This document shows, piece after piece, positions 53,219 through 62,041 of a stretch of 64,000 nucleotides of DNA. The position numbers were made by a program, and so were the translations under genes. Under the pieces are notes generated by a model. It was given only the letters and a program-made list of their open reading frames with translations, had not been told where the DNA came from and ran no database searches. The DNA is from Filimonas sp. (lineage in GTDB: Bacteria > Bacteroidota > Bacteroidia > Chitinophagales > Chitinophagaceae). Each line of letters starts with the position of its first letter. The stretch's first letter is position 1. The stretch covers positions 1-64,000 of the forward strand of contig JAFKHH010000025.1 of the NCBI GenBank assembly GCA_017306865.1. The letters are read 5' to 3'.

Positions 53219-53947
53219 CTATGAATATAACCCGCCGTTCACAGACAATACCTGCCCGGTAATATACGCCGCTTCCGGCGATGCCAGAAAGCCCACCGCG
53301 TGCGCTACTTCTTCCGGCTGGCCAAAACGTCTCGCAGGCACCAGCTTTTGAATATCTTTCTCCTCTATGCCTTCAATCATATCCGTCTTTATAAAACCCG
53401 GCGCTACGGCATTCACCGTTATATTCTGACGCGCCACTTCCTGCGCCAATGCTTTTGTAGCACCTATTACACCAGCTTTCGCTGCCGAATAATTTGTTTG
53501 TCCCGGTAAGCCTTTCAGGCCAGAAAGCGACACCACATTTACAATTCGTCCATAGCGTTGTGGCATCATACTCTTCAGCACCAGGCGCGTTACATAAAAG
53601 AAACTATCCAGGTTGGTGCGTAGTACATTATCCCATTGCGCATCTTCCATCCAGCTCATCAGCGCATCTTCTTTTATGCCCGCATTATTTACCAGTACCT
53701 CTATATAGCTATCTGTATTCGTCTCTATCCAGTTACCCAATACATCCTGTATCTGCTGCTTATCCGACACATCAAACTGTAGTAATGCGCCATCACCACC
53801 TTGTGCCTTTATCGCTGCCAGCGTATTTTCCGCCTCTGTTACATTTGATTTGTAATTTACCAGCACATAGTACCCCATCGCAGCCATTTTTATACAAACA
53901 GCTTTGCCTATCCCTCTTGATCCGCCGGTAACCAATGCACACTTCAT
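53219..53947 (-). CDS. 3-oxoacyl-ACP reductase, FabG-like
   Basis: 242 residues. TGGSRGIGKA cofactor loop, NNAG in VLVNNAGIKEDAL, Ser in VVSLSGLKG, YSAAK as YxxxK, and C-terminal YITGQVLSVNGGLYS. Reduces the beta-keto group during polyene elongation. It lies 3 bases after the ammonia-lyase gene, so it is co-transcribed. Confidence 0.93.
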   Translation of the reverse strand: MKCALVTGGSRGIGKAVCIKMAAMGYYVLVNYKSNVTEAENTLAAIKAQGGDGALLQFDVSDKQQIQDVLGNWIETNTDSYIEVLVNNAGIKEDALMSWMEDAQWDNVLRTNLDSFFYVTRLVLKSMMPQRYGRIVNVVSLSGLKGLPGQTNYSAAKAGVIGATKALAQEVARQNITVNAVAPGFIKTDMIEGIEEKDIQKLVPARRFGQPEEVAHAVGFLASPEAAYITGQVLSVNGGLYS

Positions 53948-53950
53948 ACG

Positions 53951-55507
53951 TTATGCTTTCTTGTTGAATGATATGATTTCCGCAGAAGATTGTAAGAATG
54001 ATTTTACACGTTGCAAATCCTTATACTTAGGCAGGTCTTCCACAAACGAAGGAAAGATCTCACGCAGTTGTGTGTACACCTTACGTGTAAGCGGAGATAG
54101 TTTTTCCTGGCAGGCAAGATGCTCAATCGCTTGTAGTATAGACATGGCCTGTATGCTGATCACCGTAAACGTATTATCCATTACCTTCTTCGCTATCAGC
54201 GCGGCATTACTGCCCATGCTTACAATATCCTGGTTATCGTTGTTGTTCGGAATACTATGCACATACATCGGGTAAGACAATGTCTGGTTCTCTGCTGTAG
54301 TAGACGTTGCGGTAAACTGCATACCCTGCATACCAAAGTTGAAACCCAATACGCCCAGATTCACAAATGGCGGGAACTTCTGGTTCAGCTTCTCATTCAG
54401 CAAATAGTTCAGTTGCCTTTCAGACAACATACACAGCTTTGTGATGGCAATTTTCAGTTTATCCATTTCCAGGGAAACATAGTCGCCGTGAAAGTTTCCA
54501 CCGTGAAATATATTTTGATTCGCCGTATCTATTACCGGGTTATCATTTACAGAGTTCAATTCATCCGTCACTACTCTTTCTGCCTGTACTATTGTATCAT
54601 ACACCGGCCCTAACACTTGTGTTACACAACGCAATGAGTAATATTCCTGCACCTTGTCCTCAAACACTTCCTGCTGAATATTATCCGGGTGATACAAATG
54701 CTCAGACCTGTCGCGGATCATCTTGCTGCCACTCAGCACCTCACGCATCATTTCACCAATGCGGTTCTGCCCTACGTGATGTTTTACAATGTTCAGCTCA
54801 TGCGAGTAATGATCGTTGTATGCTTCTACCACTTCATTCATCATAGATGAAAGAACCACGCTCCACTCCAGCAGCTTGCGCGCCTGGGATATATTCACCA
54901 TACCCATGCCCGTCATAGCAGATGTACCGTTCAGTATAGCCAACCCCTCTCTTCCATAGATCGTAAGCGGTTTTATATTGAAACGGTTGAAGATCTCTAT
55001 TGTCGGATACAGCTTTTCTTCAAACACCACCTCTCCTTCTCCTATCAAAACCAGCCCCAAATGTGCCAATTGTACCAGGTCACCGCTTGCCCCCACACCA
55101 CCATGTTCATAAATGCAAGGCGTAATGTTGCTATTGATCAGGTCACGTAACAGTTCCGCCACTTCCGTATGTACGCCGGAGTAACCTCGCATAATGCTAT
55201 TCAGGCGTGCCACCATTAACCCCTTCACTAGATGTGCAGGCAATAAATTGCCACTACCGGAGCTGTGGCTGCGGATCAGGTTGTATTGCAATTGCAGCAG
55301 GTTCTCATCGCTCACTTTGTATTGAGCCATCGGACCAAAACCTGTATTAATGCCGTATATGATTTTGTTAGCGGAAAAACTTTTGAGAAAGCGGAAACTA
55401 TTGTCTACCCTTTCTAAATCACCTTTCTCAAGGGTCACCTTGTCGTTGTTAAATACAATACCTGAGAAATCCTCCAAAGAGAGCGTGCCTTTTCCAATGG
55501 CTGTCAT
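53951..55507 (-). CDS. Aromatic amino acid ammonia-lyase, probably tyrosine ammonia-lyase
   Basis: 518 residues from the ATG at 55507 (MTAIGKGTLSLEDFSG); an ATG at 55549 adds 14 residues that align with nothing obvious. The MIO cofactor forms from Ala-Ser-Gly in EHGGVGASGDLVQLAHLGL. Other family blocks: YGINTGFGPMAQYKV, NGTSAMTGMGMVN, HGGNFHGDYVSLEMDKLKI, TSTTAENQTLSYPMYVHSIPNNNDNQDIVSMG. Closely resembles the Flavobacterium johnsoniae enzyme that makes 4-coumarate for flexirubin. The selectivity loop reads RSHSSG, with a Ser-His pair also seen in histidine ammonia-lyases, so the substrate is assigned by context. Confidence 0.9.
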   Translation of the reverse strand: MTAIGKGTLSLEDFSGIVFNNDKVTLEKGDLERVDNSFRFLKSFSANKIIYGINTGFGPMAQYKVSDENLLQLQYNLIRSHSSGSGNLLPAHLVKGLMVARLNSIMRGYSGVHTEVAELLRDLINSNITPCIYEHGGVGASGDLVQLAHLGLVLIGEGEVVFEEKLYPTIEIFNRFNIKPLTIYGREGLAILNGTSAMTGMGMVNISQARKLLEWSVVLSSMMNEVVEAYNDHYSHELNIVKHHVGQNRIGEMMREVLSGSKMIRDRSEHLYHPDNIQQEVFEDKVQEYYSLRCVTQVLGPVYDTIVQAERVVTDELNSVNDNPVIDTANQNIFHGGNFHGDYVSLEMDKLKIAITKLCMLSERQLNYLLNEKLNQKFPPFVNLGVLGFNFGMQGMQFTATSTTAENQTLSYPMYVHSIPNNNDNQDIVSMGSNAALIAKKVMDNTFTVISIQAMSILQAIEHLACQEKLSPLTRKVYTQLREIFPSFVEDLPKYKDLQRVKSFLQSSAEIISFNKKA

Positions 55508-55549
55508 GGGTAAAATTTTAAGTCCTTGAGCTTTAACTGAAAAGGGCAA

Positions 55550-55973
55550 AAGTAGGGAAAAAAGGAGTATTCTCTATGTACGATGTTAGATGCCTGTCCG
55601 ACTAAACAGGCGGGTACGATGTAATAGTAGCCATTATTTCGGGGCCCGGCTAATGGTTCGCTATTTAGCTGCCGTTGCGTCGCACTCGTCAGGGTTCTGT
55701 TCGTCATTCATCTATTCCTGGTCTCCAAAAGCCCCGGCGCGTGTCTTCACGCATCGGTTGGTAACTGGTTCGTGAGGACACGAACCAGGGCGAAGGAATA
55801 GGTCACCTGTCGACTCCCGTCAACATATATTCGTCAGAGACGAAAACCCGGAACATCCCGGTCGGAGACCAAGATGAGGAAACACTAGTAATAAGTAGAC
55901 ATAGGCCGGGAGGCCTGCGCCAGTAGCGGATAAATCTTGGTGTCACTTTACGCCTTGGTGTCTTTGTGGCAAC
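55550..55973. other. 424-base repeat-rich spacer
   Basis: From left to right: the GTACGATGTTAGATG motif (55575), GCCTGTCCGACTAAACAGGC hairpin (55590-55609), TGGTCTCC (55719) whose inverse GGAGACCA is at 55864, family C palindromes (55731-55795), a GC-rich stretch with AGGCCGGGAGGCCT (55913-55926), and the degenerate family A end CTTTACGCCTTGGTGTCTTTG (55948-55968). No coding frame was recognised. Confidence 0.6.
55731..55795. repeat. REP-like palindromes, family C
   Basis: 55731-55752 is the exact inverse of 50996-51017. GGTTCGTGAGGACACGAACC at 55777-55796 continues into AGGGCGAAGG, matching the inverse of the 37052-37081 arm over 30 nt. Confidence 0.85.
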
Positions 55974-57266
55974 TCACGCCCCGCGTTTATCAATGAATTT
56001 TGTCACCTTCCGGCTTGTTTCAGACACCTGCATTTTAATAAGTTCTTCTGGCGCCGCATAACGGACAAAAGGCGTTACACGTAGTTTGGCTTGCAGGTAA
56101 GCCCTTATTTTATGGTCATTCTCCTCAGTTTTGGCTGCTGGCACAAGATGTAGCAATATCTCATCCAGCCCCACTTCGTTAGTAGACACCTCCACTACAT
56201 AATCTACTATCTCATTCATGCCGTTCAGCAGGTCGAATAATGCCGAAGGATATAATGTGGTGCCCTTAAACTTGATCATTTGCTTTTTACGCCCCAGTAT
56301 CGGCGACAGGCGCATCGTATGCCTGCCACAACCACAAGGCTCATCAAAGTACAGGCAAATGTCTCCTGTTTTGTAACGTAACAGTGGCATACCCTCTATT
56401 CCCAGCGTAGTAATGGTCACCTCGCCCGGTGTGTTGGCTGGTACAGGTTGATTGTTCTCGTCTAATAGCTCTACAATGATCAACTCAGGCTGGTGGTGCC
56501 CGCCACGCCCTTCACTACATTCGGTAAAGGCTGTTTGCATCTCGGTAGAAGCATATGTTGAATACAACCGGATATCCCACGCCGCTGTGATCTTTTGCCC
56601 AAGTACATTCAGCGAACAATCCTGGTTACGGATATTTTCACCAATACAGATCGCCTTTTTCACAGATGAGGCATTTATATCAAAGCCCTTGCTTTTTACA
56701 TAATCGATCAGCTTTAGTATAAACGATGGTACCGCTACTATCGCGGTTGGTTTCAATCGCAAGATCGTTTCCCATTGCAACGACGGTACGCCCGGCCCCA
56801 TACGAATAATGCCCGCGCCCATTTTACGGATACCGGAGTAGTATGCAATACCTGCCATAAACTGCCTGTCCAGCGTTAACATTAGCTGGTAAATATCTGT
56901 AGGCATACCTCCTGCCGTTACAAACGAATTGTATTCATTTTGAGCAAGCCTGTTTAGATCATTATCTGTCAAGGCAATCGTAACAGGGCTTCCCAGAGTG
57001 CCCGAGGTGGAAGTATATTCTATCACTTTTGACCTTTCTACACAAAGAAAATCGTCATTGTATTTTTGCAAATCATCTTTCGTCGTAACAGGAATAGCCG
57101 TTAATTCTTCTAGTGTACGTATTGACGTTACATCAATATTATTATCACTAAACAAACGCTTATAAAAAGGAGAATGCTGCTGCAGGTAAGCCAATAGCTG
57201 TTGCAGCTTTTGTTCCTGCGTTTGCCTGATCGTTTCTCTTGATTGAAATGCTATATCCTGTATCAT
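55974..57266 (-). CDS. AMP-forming acyl ligase, PaaK-like
   Basis: 430 residues, phenylacetate-CoA-ligase type. P-loop YTSTSGTLGSPVTI, YSTYASTEMQTAF as the core motif, and YKTGDICLYFDEPCGCGRHTMRLSPILGRKKQMIKFKG in the hinge/C-terminal domain. It would activate 4-coumarate from the ammonia-lyase and load it on CoA or ACP as the polyene starter. First gene of the leftward block. Confidence 0.88.
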   Translation of the reverse strand: MIQDIAFQSRETIRQTQEQKLQQLLAYLQQHSPFYKRLFSDNNIDVTSIRTLEELTAIPVTTKDDLQKYNDDFLCVERSKVIEYTSTSGTLGSPVTIALTDNDLNRLAQNEYNSFVTAGGMPTDIYQLMLTLDRQFMAGIAYYSGIRKMGAGIIRMGPGVPSLQWETILRLKPTAIVAVPSFILKLIDYVKSKGFDINASSVKKAICIGENIRNQDCSLNVLGQKITAAWDIRLYSTYASTEMQTAFTECSEGRGGHHQPELIIVELLDENNQPVPANTPGEVTITTLGIEGMPLLRYKTGDICLYFDEPCGCGRHTMRLSPILGRKKQMIKFKGTTLYPSALFDLLNGMNEIVDYVVEVSTNEVGLDEILLHLVPAAKTEENDHKIRAYLQAKLRVTPFVRYAAPEELIKMQVSETSRKVTKFIDKRGA

Positions 57267-57422
57267 TGTTATTCTATAGTGAAGCCTGCTACAGCCCTTA
57301 TTGTGACGAGAGACAAAGAAACCGAAATTTTAAAGATATTCAAAGAAGCTCTTTCTTACCCCTCTTATAGCCCGGCATCCATCGTAGGCATTCTTACGTA
57401 TATTACAGTACAATTGGCTCAC

Positions 57423-58361
57423 ATGTTCAAATACCTGTTATCGTTAATCTGCATGGCAAGCATTACCAATACATCCTATTCACAAGAGCATATACCAACG
57501 AGATATAAAGATGTGGTCTCTACGCAGGTGCAGGTATCAAAGGACATTAGCTATGCTGACAATATACCGGCAGGCTCAAAAGAAAAATATTACCGCTTCA
57601 ACCTCTATCAGCCTGCCTCAGACAGCATGCAGGTAACCAACAGGCCATTGATCATTTGGATGCACGGCGGTGGATTTAAATTTGGTTCTAAGAATACAAA
57701 TGAAGTGGAGGCCTGGTGCAACTATTTTGCACAACGTGGCTACGTGGCCGCCGCACTTAATTATCGCTTAAGCAAAAAGAATACACTGTTTAATTTTAAA
57801 GACCTGGTAAGCGGCGCTGCAGACGCAGTTGCAGATGCACGGGAAGCCATTGTGTACTTCAAAGCTCATGCGAAGGAGTATGGCATAGACCCAAACCGCA
57901 TCATTCTCGGTGGCAATTCAGCCGGAGCTATCGTGGCATTACAAACCGCTTATAGTACGCCTTCCCAGTTGGCATTATTGGCTAAAGATACTATGATAGA
58001 TACGCCTGCTGTTACTACTGGCAAAATAGCTGCTGTCATTAACTTCTGGGGTGCTTTATTTAATATTGAATGGCTTAACAGCGCTACCGTTCCTATTGTG
58101 AGCGTACATGGGCGTAACGACAAAACTGTACCGGCTAACCAAAAAGGAGAATCGTTTTTTGGCAGCATACCGATCCATCAAAAGGCGGATGAACTACATA
58201 TACCCAATGCCGTAAAGATATATGACGATTATGCGCATGAACTGGACAAACATTTCAACCCGTTATTTTCCAGCGAGCCTGCAAGACAGAGAAGATTGGA
58301 AGCGGCACAGTTTGCAATAGATTTTTTGTATAAAGAATTAGTTTTAGGAAGTAATCATTAG
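57423..58361 (+). CDS. Secreted alpha/beta-hydrolase, carboxylesterase-like
   Basis: 312 residues from the ATG at 57423 (MFKYLLSLICMASITNTSYS is the signal peptide). The frame is open from 57243, but that part overlaps the divergent ligase gene. HGGGFKFGS is the oxyanion loop, GGNSAGAIVALQTAY the nucleophile elbow (Ser), and the C-terminal His lies in DDYAHELDKHF. Similar to secreted esterase/lipase proteins of the hormone-sensitive lipase type. Divergent from the pigment block, so its link to the cluster is not certain. Confidence 0.85.
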   Translation: MFKYLLSLICMASITNTSYSQEHIPTRYKDVVSTQVQVSKDISYADNIPAGSKEKYYRFNLYQPASDSMQVTNRPLIIWMHGGGFKFGSKNTNEVEAWCNYFAQRGYVAAALNYRLSKKNTLFNFKDLVSGAADAVADAREAIVYFKAHAKEYGIDPNRIILGGNSAGAIVALQTAYSTPSQLALLAKDTMIDTPAVTTGKIAAVINFWGALFNIEWLNSATVPIVSVHGRNDKTVPANQKGESFFGSIPIHQKADELHIPNAVKIYDDYAHELDKHFNPLFSSEPARQRRLEAAQFAIDFLYKELVLGSNH

Positions 58362-58379
58362 GACATTAATCAAGAGGCA

Positions 58380-58445
58380 TCTTTGTGTTCTCTGCGTTAT
58401 TGTATCGCAAAGGACGCAGAGGATACGCGGAGAACACAGAGATAT
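58380..58445. repeat. Family A dispersed repeat
   Basis: TTTGTGTTCTCTGCGTTATTGTATCGCAAAGGACGCAGAGGATACGCGGAGAACACAGAG, forming an imperfect hairpin. Followed at 58500-58555 by ATTCACCACTCACACCTGAC words (family B type). Spacer 58362-58628 holds nothing else. Confidence 0.7.
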
Positions 58446-58628
58446 TTACAAAGAAACCTTTCGACAAATCGAACTACAGCGAAAGGCCGGTCCTCCGCCA
58501 GGCATTCACCACTCACACCTGACAACTCACAATTCACCATTCACCTCTTCACAATTTCATAATCTGTACAAAACAGCACAAGCACCTAATTTTGGCCGCT
58601 CTCCCAATTTTCCTAAACAGATGACCAC

Positions 58629-59945
58629 ATGATACGCAAAAAACTATTCGCAGCTTTAACCGGAACGTTCTTACTAAGCAATTCTTTTGCCCAACAAGTA
58701 CAACACGTAATAATTGTAACAATTGATGGCTTCAGGCCAGACTTTTATCTGCAATCATCATGGCAGACACCTAATCTTAAACGCCTGATGAAACAAGGTG
58801 TATATGCAATGGGTGTAAATAGTGTGCTACCATCTGTCACCTACCCTTCGCACACAACCATTGTAACAGGTGTACAACCTGCGGAGCATGGTGTTTACTA
58901 TAATGGCCGCTATGATGCTACAGGTAACAAGAGCAATGAAATTTATTGGAACGATACATCTATACATGTGCCCACATTATGGAGTACATTACACCAGCAG
59001 GGCAAGAAGGTTGCATCACTGATCTGGCCTGTATCGGCCGATGCTCCTGTTGATTACAACATTCCCGACATCGGCAATATGGGAGAGGATGTACGTAACA
59101 CATTCAGCAAACCAGCCGGATTTATTGATGAAGTAAAGAAAAACGTGTTTAACGATACTGCCGCGATCGATTGGGGACGCGATCCGAATGTAGCACGTAT
59201 TGCAGCATACATTATTGCTAAAGACAAACCGACCTTGATGACAATTCATTTGTTGTCTGTTGACCATGCAGAGCATACGCAAGGCCGCTCCGGTCCTATG
59301 GTGGAGGAATGTATAGCCAGCGCAGACAGTGCAGTGGGCATTATACAAGAGGCATTGGTAAAAAATGGCATTGCGGATAATACATTGCTGATCGTAACAG
59401 GTGACCACGGTTTTAAAAACGTAACAACAACAGTAAAACCGAATGTTTGGCTGGCAAAAGCTGGCTTGCAAAACAATATTAAAAAAGGAGACTGGAAGGC
59501 TCGTTTCTTCTCTTCCGGTGGTGCTGACTTTTTGTATATCAAAGACAGGAATGACGCCGCTACGACTAAACAGGTAAATGATTTGCTGAAAGCGTTGCCC
59601 GATTCCGTAACAAAATATTTTGAGATCATAGACAGGAAGCAGCTGGATGCAATTGGGGGTAACCCTGAAGTTGCGTTTGTTTTGTCAGGCAAGAACGGCG
59701 CAGCATTCAGCAATACAGCTACAGGTGAAGCAATAGAAGCAGGCAAAGGCGGCACACACGGCTATTTCCCTAACTCTAAGGAAATCCAGACCGGCTTTAT
59801 CGCTTATGGTGCAGGTGTAAAGAATAACGGCACTGTAATCAATGAAATGAACCTGCGCGATATTGCACCGTTGGTGGCGCATGTACTGGGTATCTCTTTC
59901 CCTTCTGCAAAAGGTAAGATTCCCGCAAGTATCCTGGCTAAGTAA
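58629..59945 (+). CDS. Alkaline-phosphatase-superfamily phosphodiesterase (NPP-like)
   Basis: 438 residues with a signal peptide (MIRKKLFAALTGTFLLSNSFA). Metal ligands and nucleophile: IVTIDGFRPDFY (Asp), VLPSVTYPSHTTIVTG (Thr nucleophile), LSVDHAEHTQG, VTGDHGF and GGTHGYFP. This is the nucleotide pyrophosphatase/phosphodiesterase pattern. Probably periplasmic. A strong terminator follows at 60095. Confidence 0.9.
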   Translation: MIRKKLFAALTGTFLLSNSFAQQVQHVIIVTIDGFRPDFYLQSSWQTPNLKRLMKQGVYAMGVNSVLPSVTYPSHTTIVTGVQPAEHGVYYNGRYDATGNKSNEIYWNDTSIHVPTLWSTLHQQGKKVASLIWPVSADAPVDYNIPDIGNMGEDVRNTFSKPAGFIDEVKKNVFNDTAAIDWGRDPNVARIAAYIIAKDKPTLMTIHLLSVDHAEHTQGRSGPMVEECIASADSAVGIIQEALVKNGIADNTLLIVTGDHGFKNVTTTVKPNVWLAKAGLQNNIKKGDWKARFFSSGGADFLYIKDRNDAATTKQVNDLLKALPDSVTKYFEIIDRKQLDAIGGNPEVAFVLSGKNGAAFSNTATGEAIEAGKGGTHGYFPNSKEIQTGFIAYGAGVKNNGTVINEMNLRDIAPLVAHVLGISFPSAKGKIPASILAK

Positions 59946-60094
59946 CTAACGTCACACTTTTATTATACATTCAACCGTAAACAAGTGGGTTCCTTGCTTT
60001 TGGGCAGGGAACTTTTATTTTACAGATATGCATCGCGATGTGCAATTGTGAATGGCTTTATCATCACTGCTGTGCATCTATTAAGACATAAAGC

Positions 60095-60128
60095 AAAAGC
60101 GGCATACACAATTGTGTATGCCGCTTTT
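60095..60128. terminator. Bidirectional terminator, 34-bp palindrome
   Basis: AAAAGCGGCATACACA is followed at once by its inverse TGTGTATGCCGCTTTT around the central ATTG region, then T residues. It lies between the convergent phosphodiesterase and alcohol dehydrogenase genes, and A/T runs on both sides fit both directions. Confidence 0.85.
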
Positions 60129-60184
60129 TTTAGTAAAGACATTCCATATCTGGCCGACATGGAATGTTTATTTAAGTCGGGTTA

Positions 60185-61234
60185 TTATTTCAACGTTGCC
60201 ATATCTATCACAAAGCGATATCTTACATCGCCTTTTTCCATACGCTCGTAAGCTGTTTCAATATCTTTAATATCTATCAGTTCTATATCTGACACAATAT
60301 TATGCTCTGCACAAAAATCCAGCATCTCCTGTGTTTCTTTGATGCCGCCAATGCTTGAACCCGCAAGGCTTTTACGGCCTGCAATAATTGCAAATGGAGG
60401 AATAATGCTTGGAGTAGAAGGCACACCTACACAGATATGTACACCGTTTGTCCTAAGCAAAGAAAGGTACAACGGAAAATCATGTTCCGCACTTACTGTA
60501 TCTAAGATGAAATCAAATGAACCTTTTGCTTTGGCCACCTGCTCCGCATCTGTTGTTACAACAAAATGATGTGCGCCTAGTTTTTTAGCGTCAGCCTCTT
60601 TCTTAGGCGAAGTGCTCAATACGGTTACATCTGCGCCTAATGCTACGCCAAATTTTACAGCCATGTGACCTAAGCCACCCAGGCCTAATACCGCTAACTT
60701 ATGGCCCTTACCTATTTTCCAGTGCTTCAGCGGGGAATAAGTAGTAATACCGGCGCAAAGTAATGGCGCAGTTGCTGCAAGCGGTAACTTGTCCGACACG
60801 TGCAATACAAATTCTTCTTTTACCACTATTGTGTTAGAGTAGCCACCATACGTAGGCGCCCCGTCTGTGTATTGGTTCTTGCTGTTGTATGTAAATACAG
60901 CGCCATTGTCACAGTATTGCTCCAAACCGTCTTTGCAGTTGTCGCAAGTATGACAGGAATCAACCATACAGCCAGTTGCCGCAAGATCGCCTACTTTAAA
61001 TTTGGTAACATGCGCGCCTACTTTTACTACGCGGCCTACTATTTCGTGACCGGGAATCATCGGAAAAATACCTTCGAACCAATCGTTCCTGACCTGGTGC
61101 AGGTCAGAGTGGCATACGCCACAGTATAAAACATCAAACTGCACATCATGAGGCCCCACTTCCCTACGCTCAAAATCCCACGCCTCAAGCGTAGCGCCAG
61201 CCTTTTGTGCTGCATAACCTTTTGCTGCTATCAT
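60185..61234 (-). CDS. Zinc-dependent NAD(P) alcohol dehydrogenase (CAD/YahK-like)
   Basis: 349 residues. Catalytic zinc: CGVCHSDLHQVRNDW and GHEIVGRV. Structural zinc: DSCHTCDNCKDGLEQYC. Rossmann loop LGLGGLGHMAVKFG. The GHXXXG-type pattern and length match cinnamyl-alcohol-dehydrogenase-like broad aldehyde reductases (YahK type). It lies next to the pigment cluster but on the far side of the esterase and phosphodiesterase genes; a pathway role is not shown. Confidence 0.93.
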   Translation of the reverse strand: MIAAKGYAAQKAGATLEAWDFERREVGPHDVQFDVLYCGVCHSDLHQVRNDWFEGIFPMIPGHEIVGRVVKVGAHVTKFKVGDLAATGCMVDSCHTCDNCKDGLEQYCDNGAVFTYNSKNQYTDGAPTYGGYSNTIVVKEEFVLHVSDKLPLAATAPLLCAGITTYSPLKHWKIGKGHKLAVLGLGGLGHMAVKFGVALGADVTVLSTSPKKEADAKKLGAHHFVVTTDAEQVAKAKGSFDFILDTVSAEHDFPLYLSLLRTNGVHICVGVPSTPSIIPPFAIIAGRKSLAGSSIGGIKETQEMLDFCAEHNIVSDIELIDIKDIETAYERMEKGDVRYRFVIDMATLK

Positions 61235-61468
61235 AGTTTATCTTCTTTGTGTTGTAAAATTAGTTTCTGCCACGCCAGGGCCAATTATAAAATTCAAATA
61301 GAAAATTGTAAAATTCAAATTGCCGACACGGAAAAGGTATTCGTGAATCGTGAATCGGCAATCGATTCCCAACAAATTACATCCTCTCATGCAACGCTTT
61401 CTCCTAAATAACCATCAACCGTGCAAATCGCCATAATACTACAACTTAAAAACCAAATTGTTCAGGTT

Positions 61469-61987
61469 ATGAAAGCTACATTAGCCCTCACATTTATCCT
61501 GCTTGCCAGCACCTTCTTCTCATCCTGTTCTAAGGAAAAGTTCAATTATCAAAGTGATTACGATAAAAGTTATCACGTATGGCAGGCATTTAAAAGCAAT
61601 TCACACAATTCTTACCGCTACAAAGTGGTTAGTGGTTCATGGATAGGAACAAGCTGGCAAACGGTCATTACTGTTACAAATGGCAAGGTTACGCAACGGT
61701 ATTATAAACATACTGCGCCAACAAACTTTCCATCTTCCAGCCAGCAGGAATGGACGGAGGATGAGAGCCACCTGGATACACACCCGCAAAGCGGCGCACT
61801 TCCTATATGGACGCTGGATGATATTTATGAAAAAGCTAAAATTGACTGGCTGCAAAAAAGAGATGACGCTACTACTTACTTTGAAACGAAGAACAATGGC
61901 ATGATCTCAAATTGTGGCTATGTGCCAAATAGTTGTGCGGACGATTGTTTCAGGGGAATTACAATTACGCTGATAGAAGCGTTATAA
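61469..61987 (+). CDS. DUF6174-like lipoprotein
   Basis: 172 residues from the ATG at 61469. Lipobox STFFSSC is followed by SKEKFNY. SYRYKVVSGSWIGTSWQTVITVTNGKVTQRYY resembles the beta-sheet core of DUF6174 lipoproteins. C-terminal Cys residues (NCGYVPNSCADDCF) could form disulfides. Function unknown. Confidence 0.7.
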   Translation: MKATLALTFILLASTFFSSCSKEKFNYQSDYDKSYHVWQAFKSNSHNSYRYKVVSGSWIGTSWQTVITVTNGKVTQRYYKHTAPTNFPSSSQQEWTEDESHLDTHPQSGALPIWTLDDIYEKAKIDWLQKRDDATTYFETKNNGMISNCGYVPNSCADDCFRGITITLIEAL

Positions 61988-62005
61988 TAAGTGGGATTTA
62001 TGCAA

Positions 62006-62039
62006 AAAAAGAGGAGAACCGGTTGGTTCTCCTCTTTTT
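62006..62039. terminator. Bidirectional terminator
   Basis: Stem GAGGAGAACC (62011-62020) / GGTTCTCCTC (62025-62034) with loop GGTT, flanked by an A run on the left and a T run on the right, between convergent genes. Confidence 0.85.
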
Positions 62040-62041
62040 AC

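Noticed and set aside
57243-57422. 60-residue N-terminal extension of the carboxylesterase
   Set aside because: It overlaps the divergent ligase start and precedes a clean signal peptide that begins at 57423.
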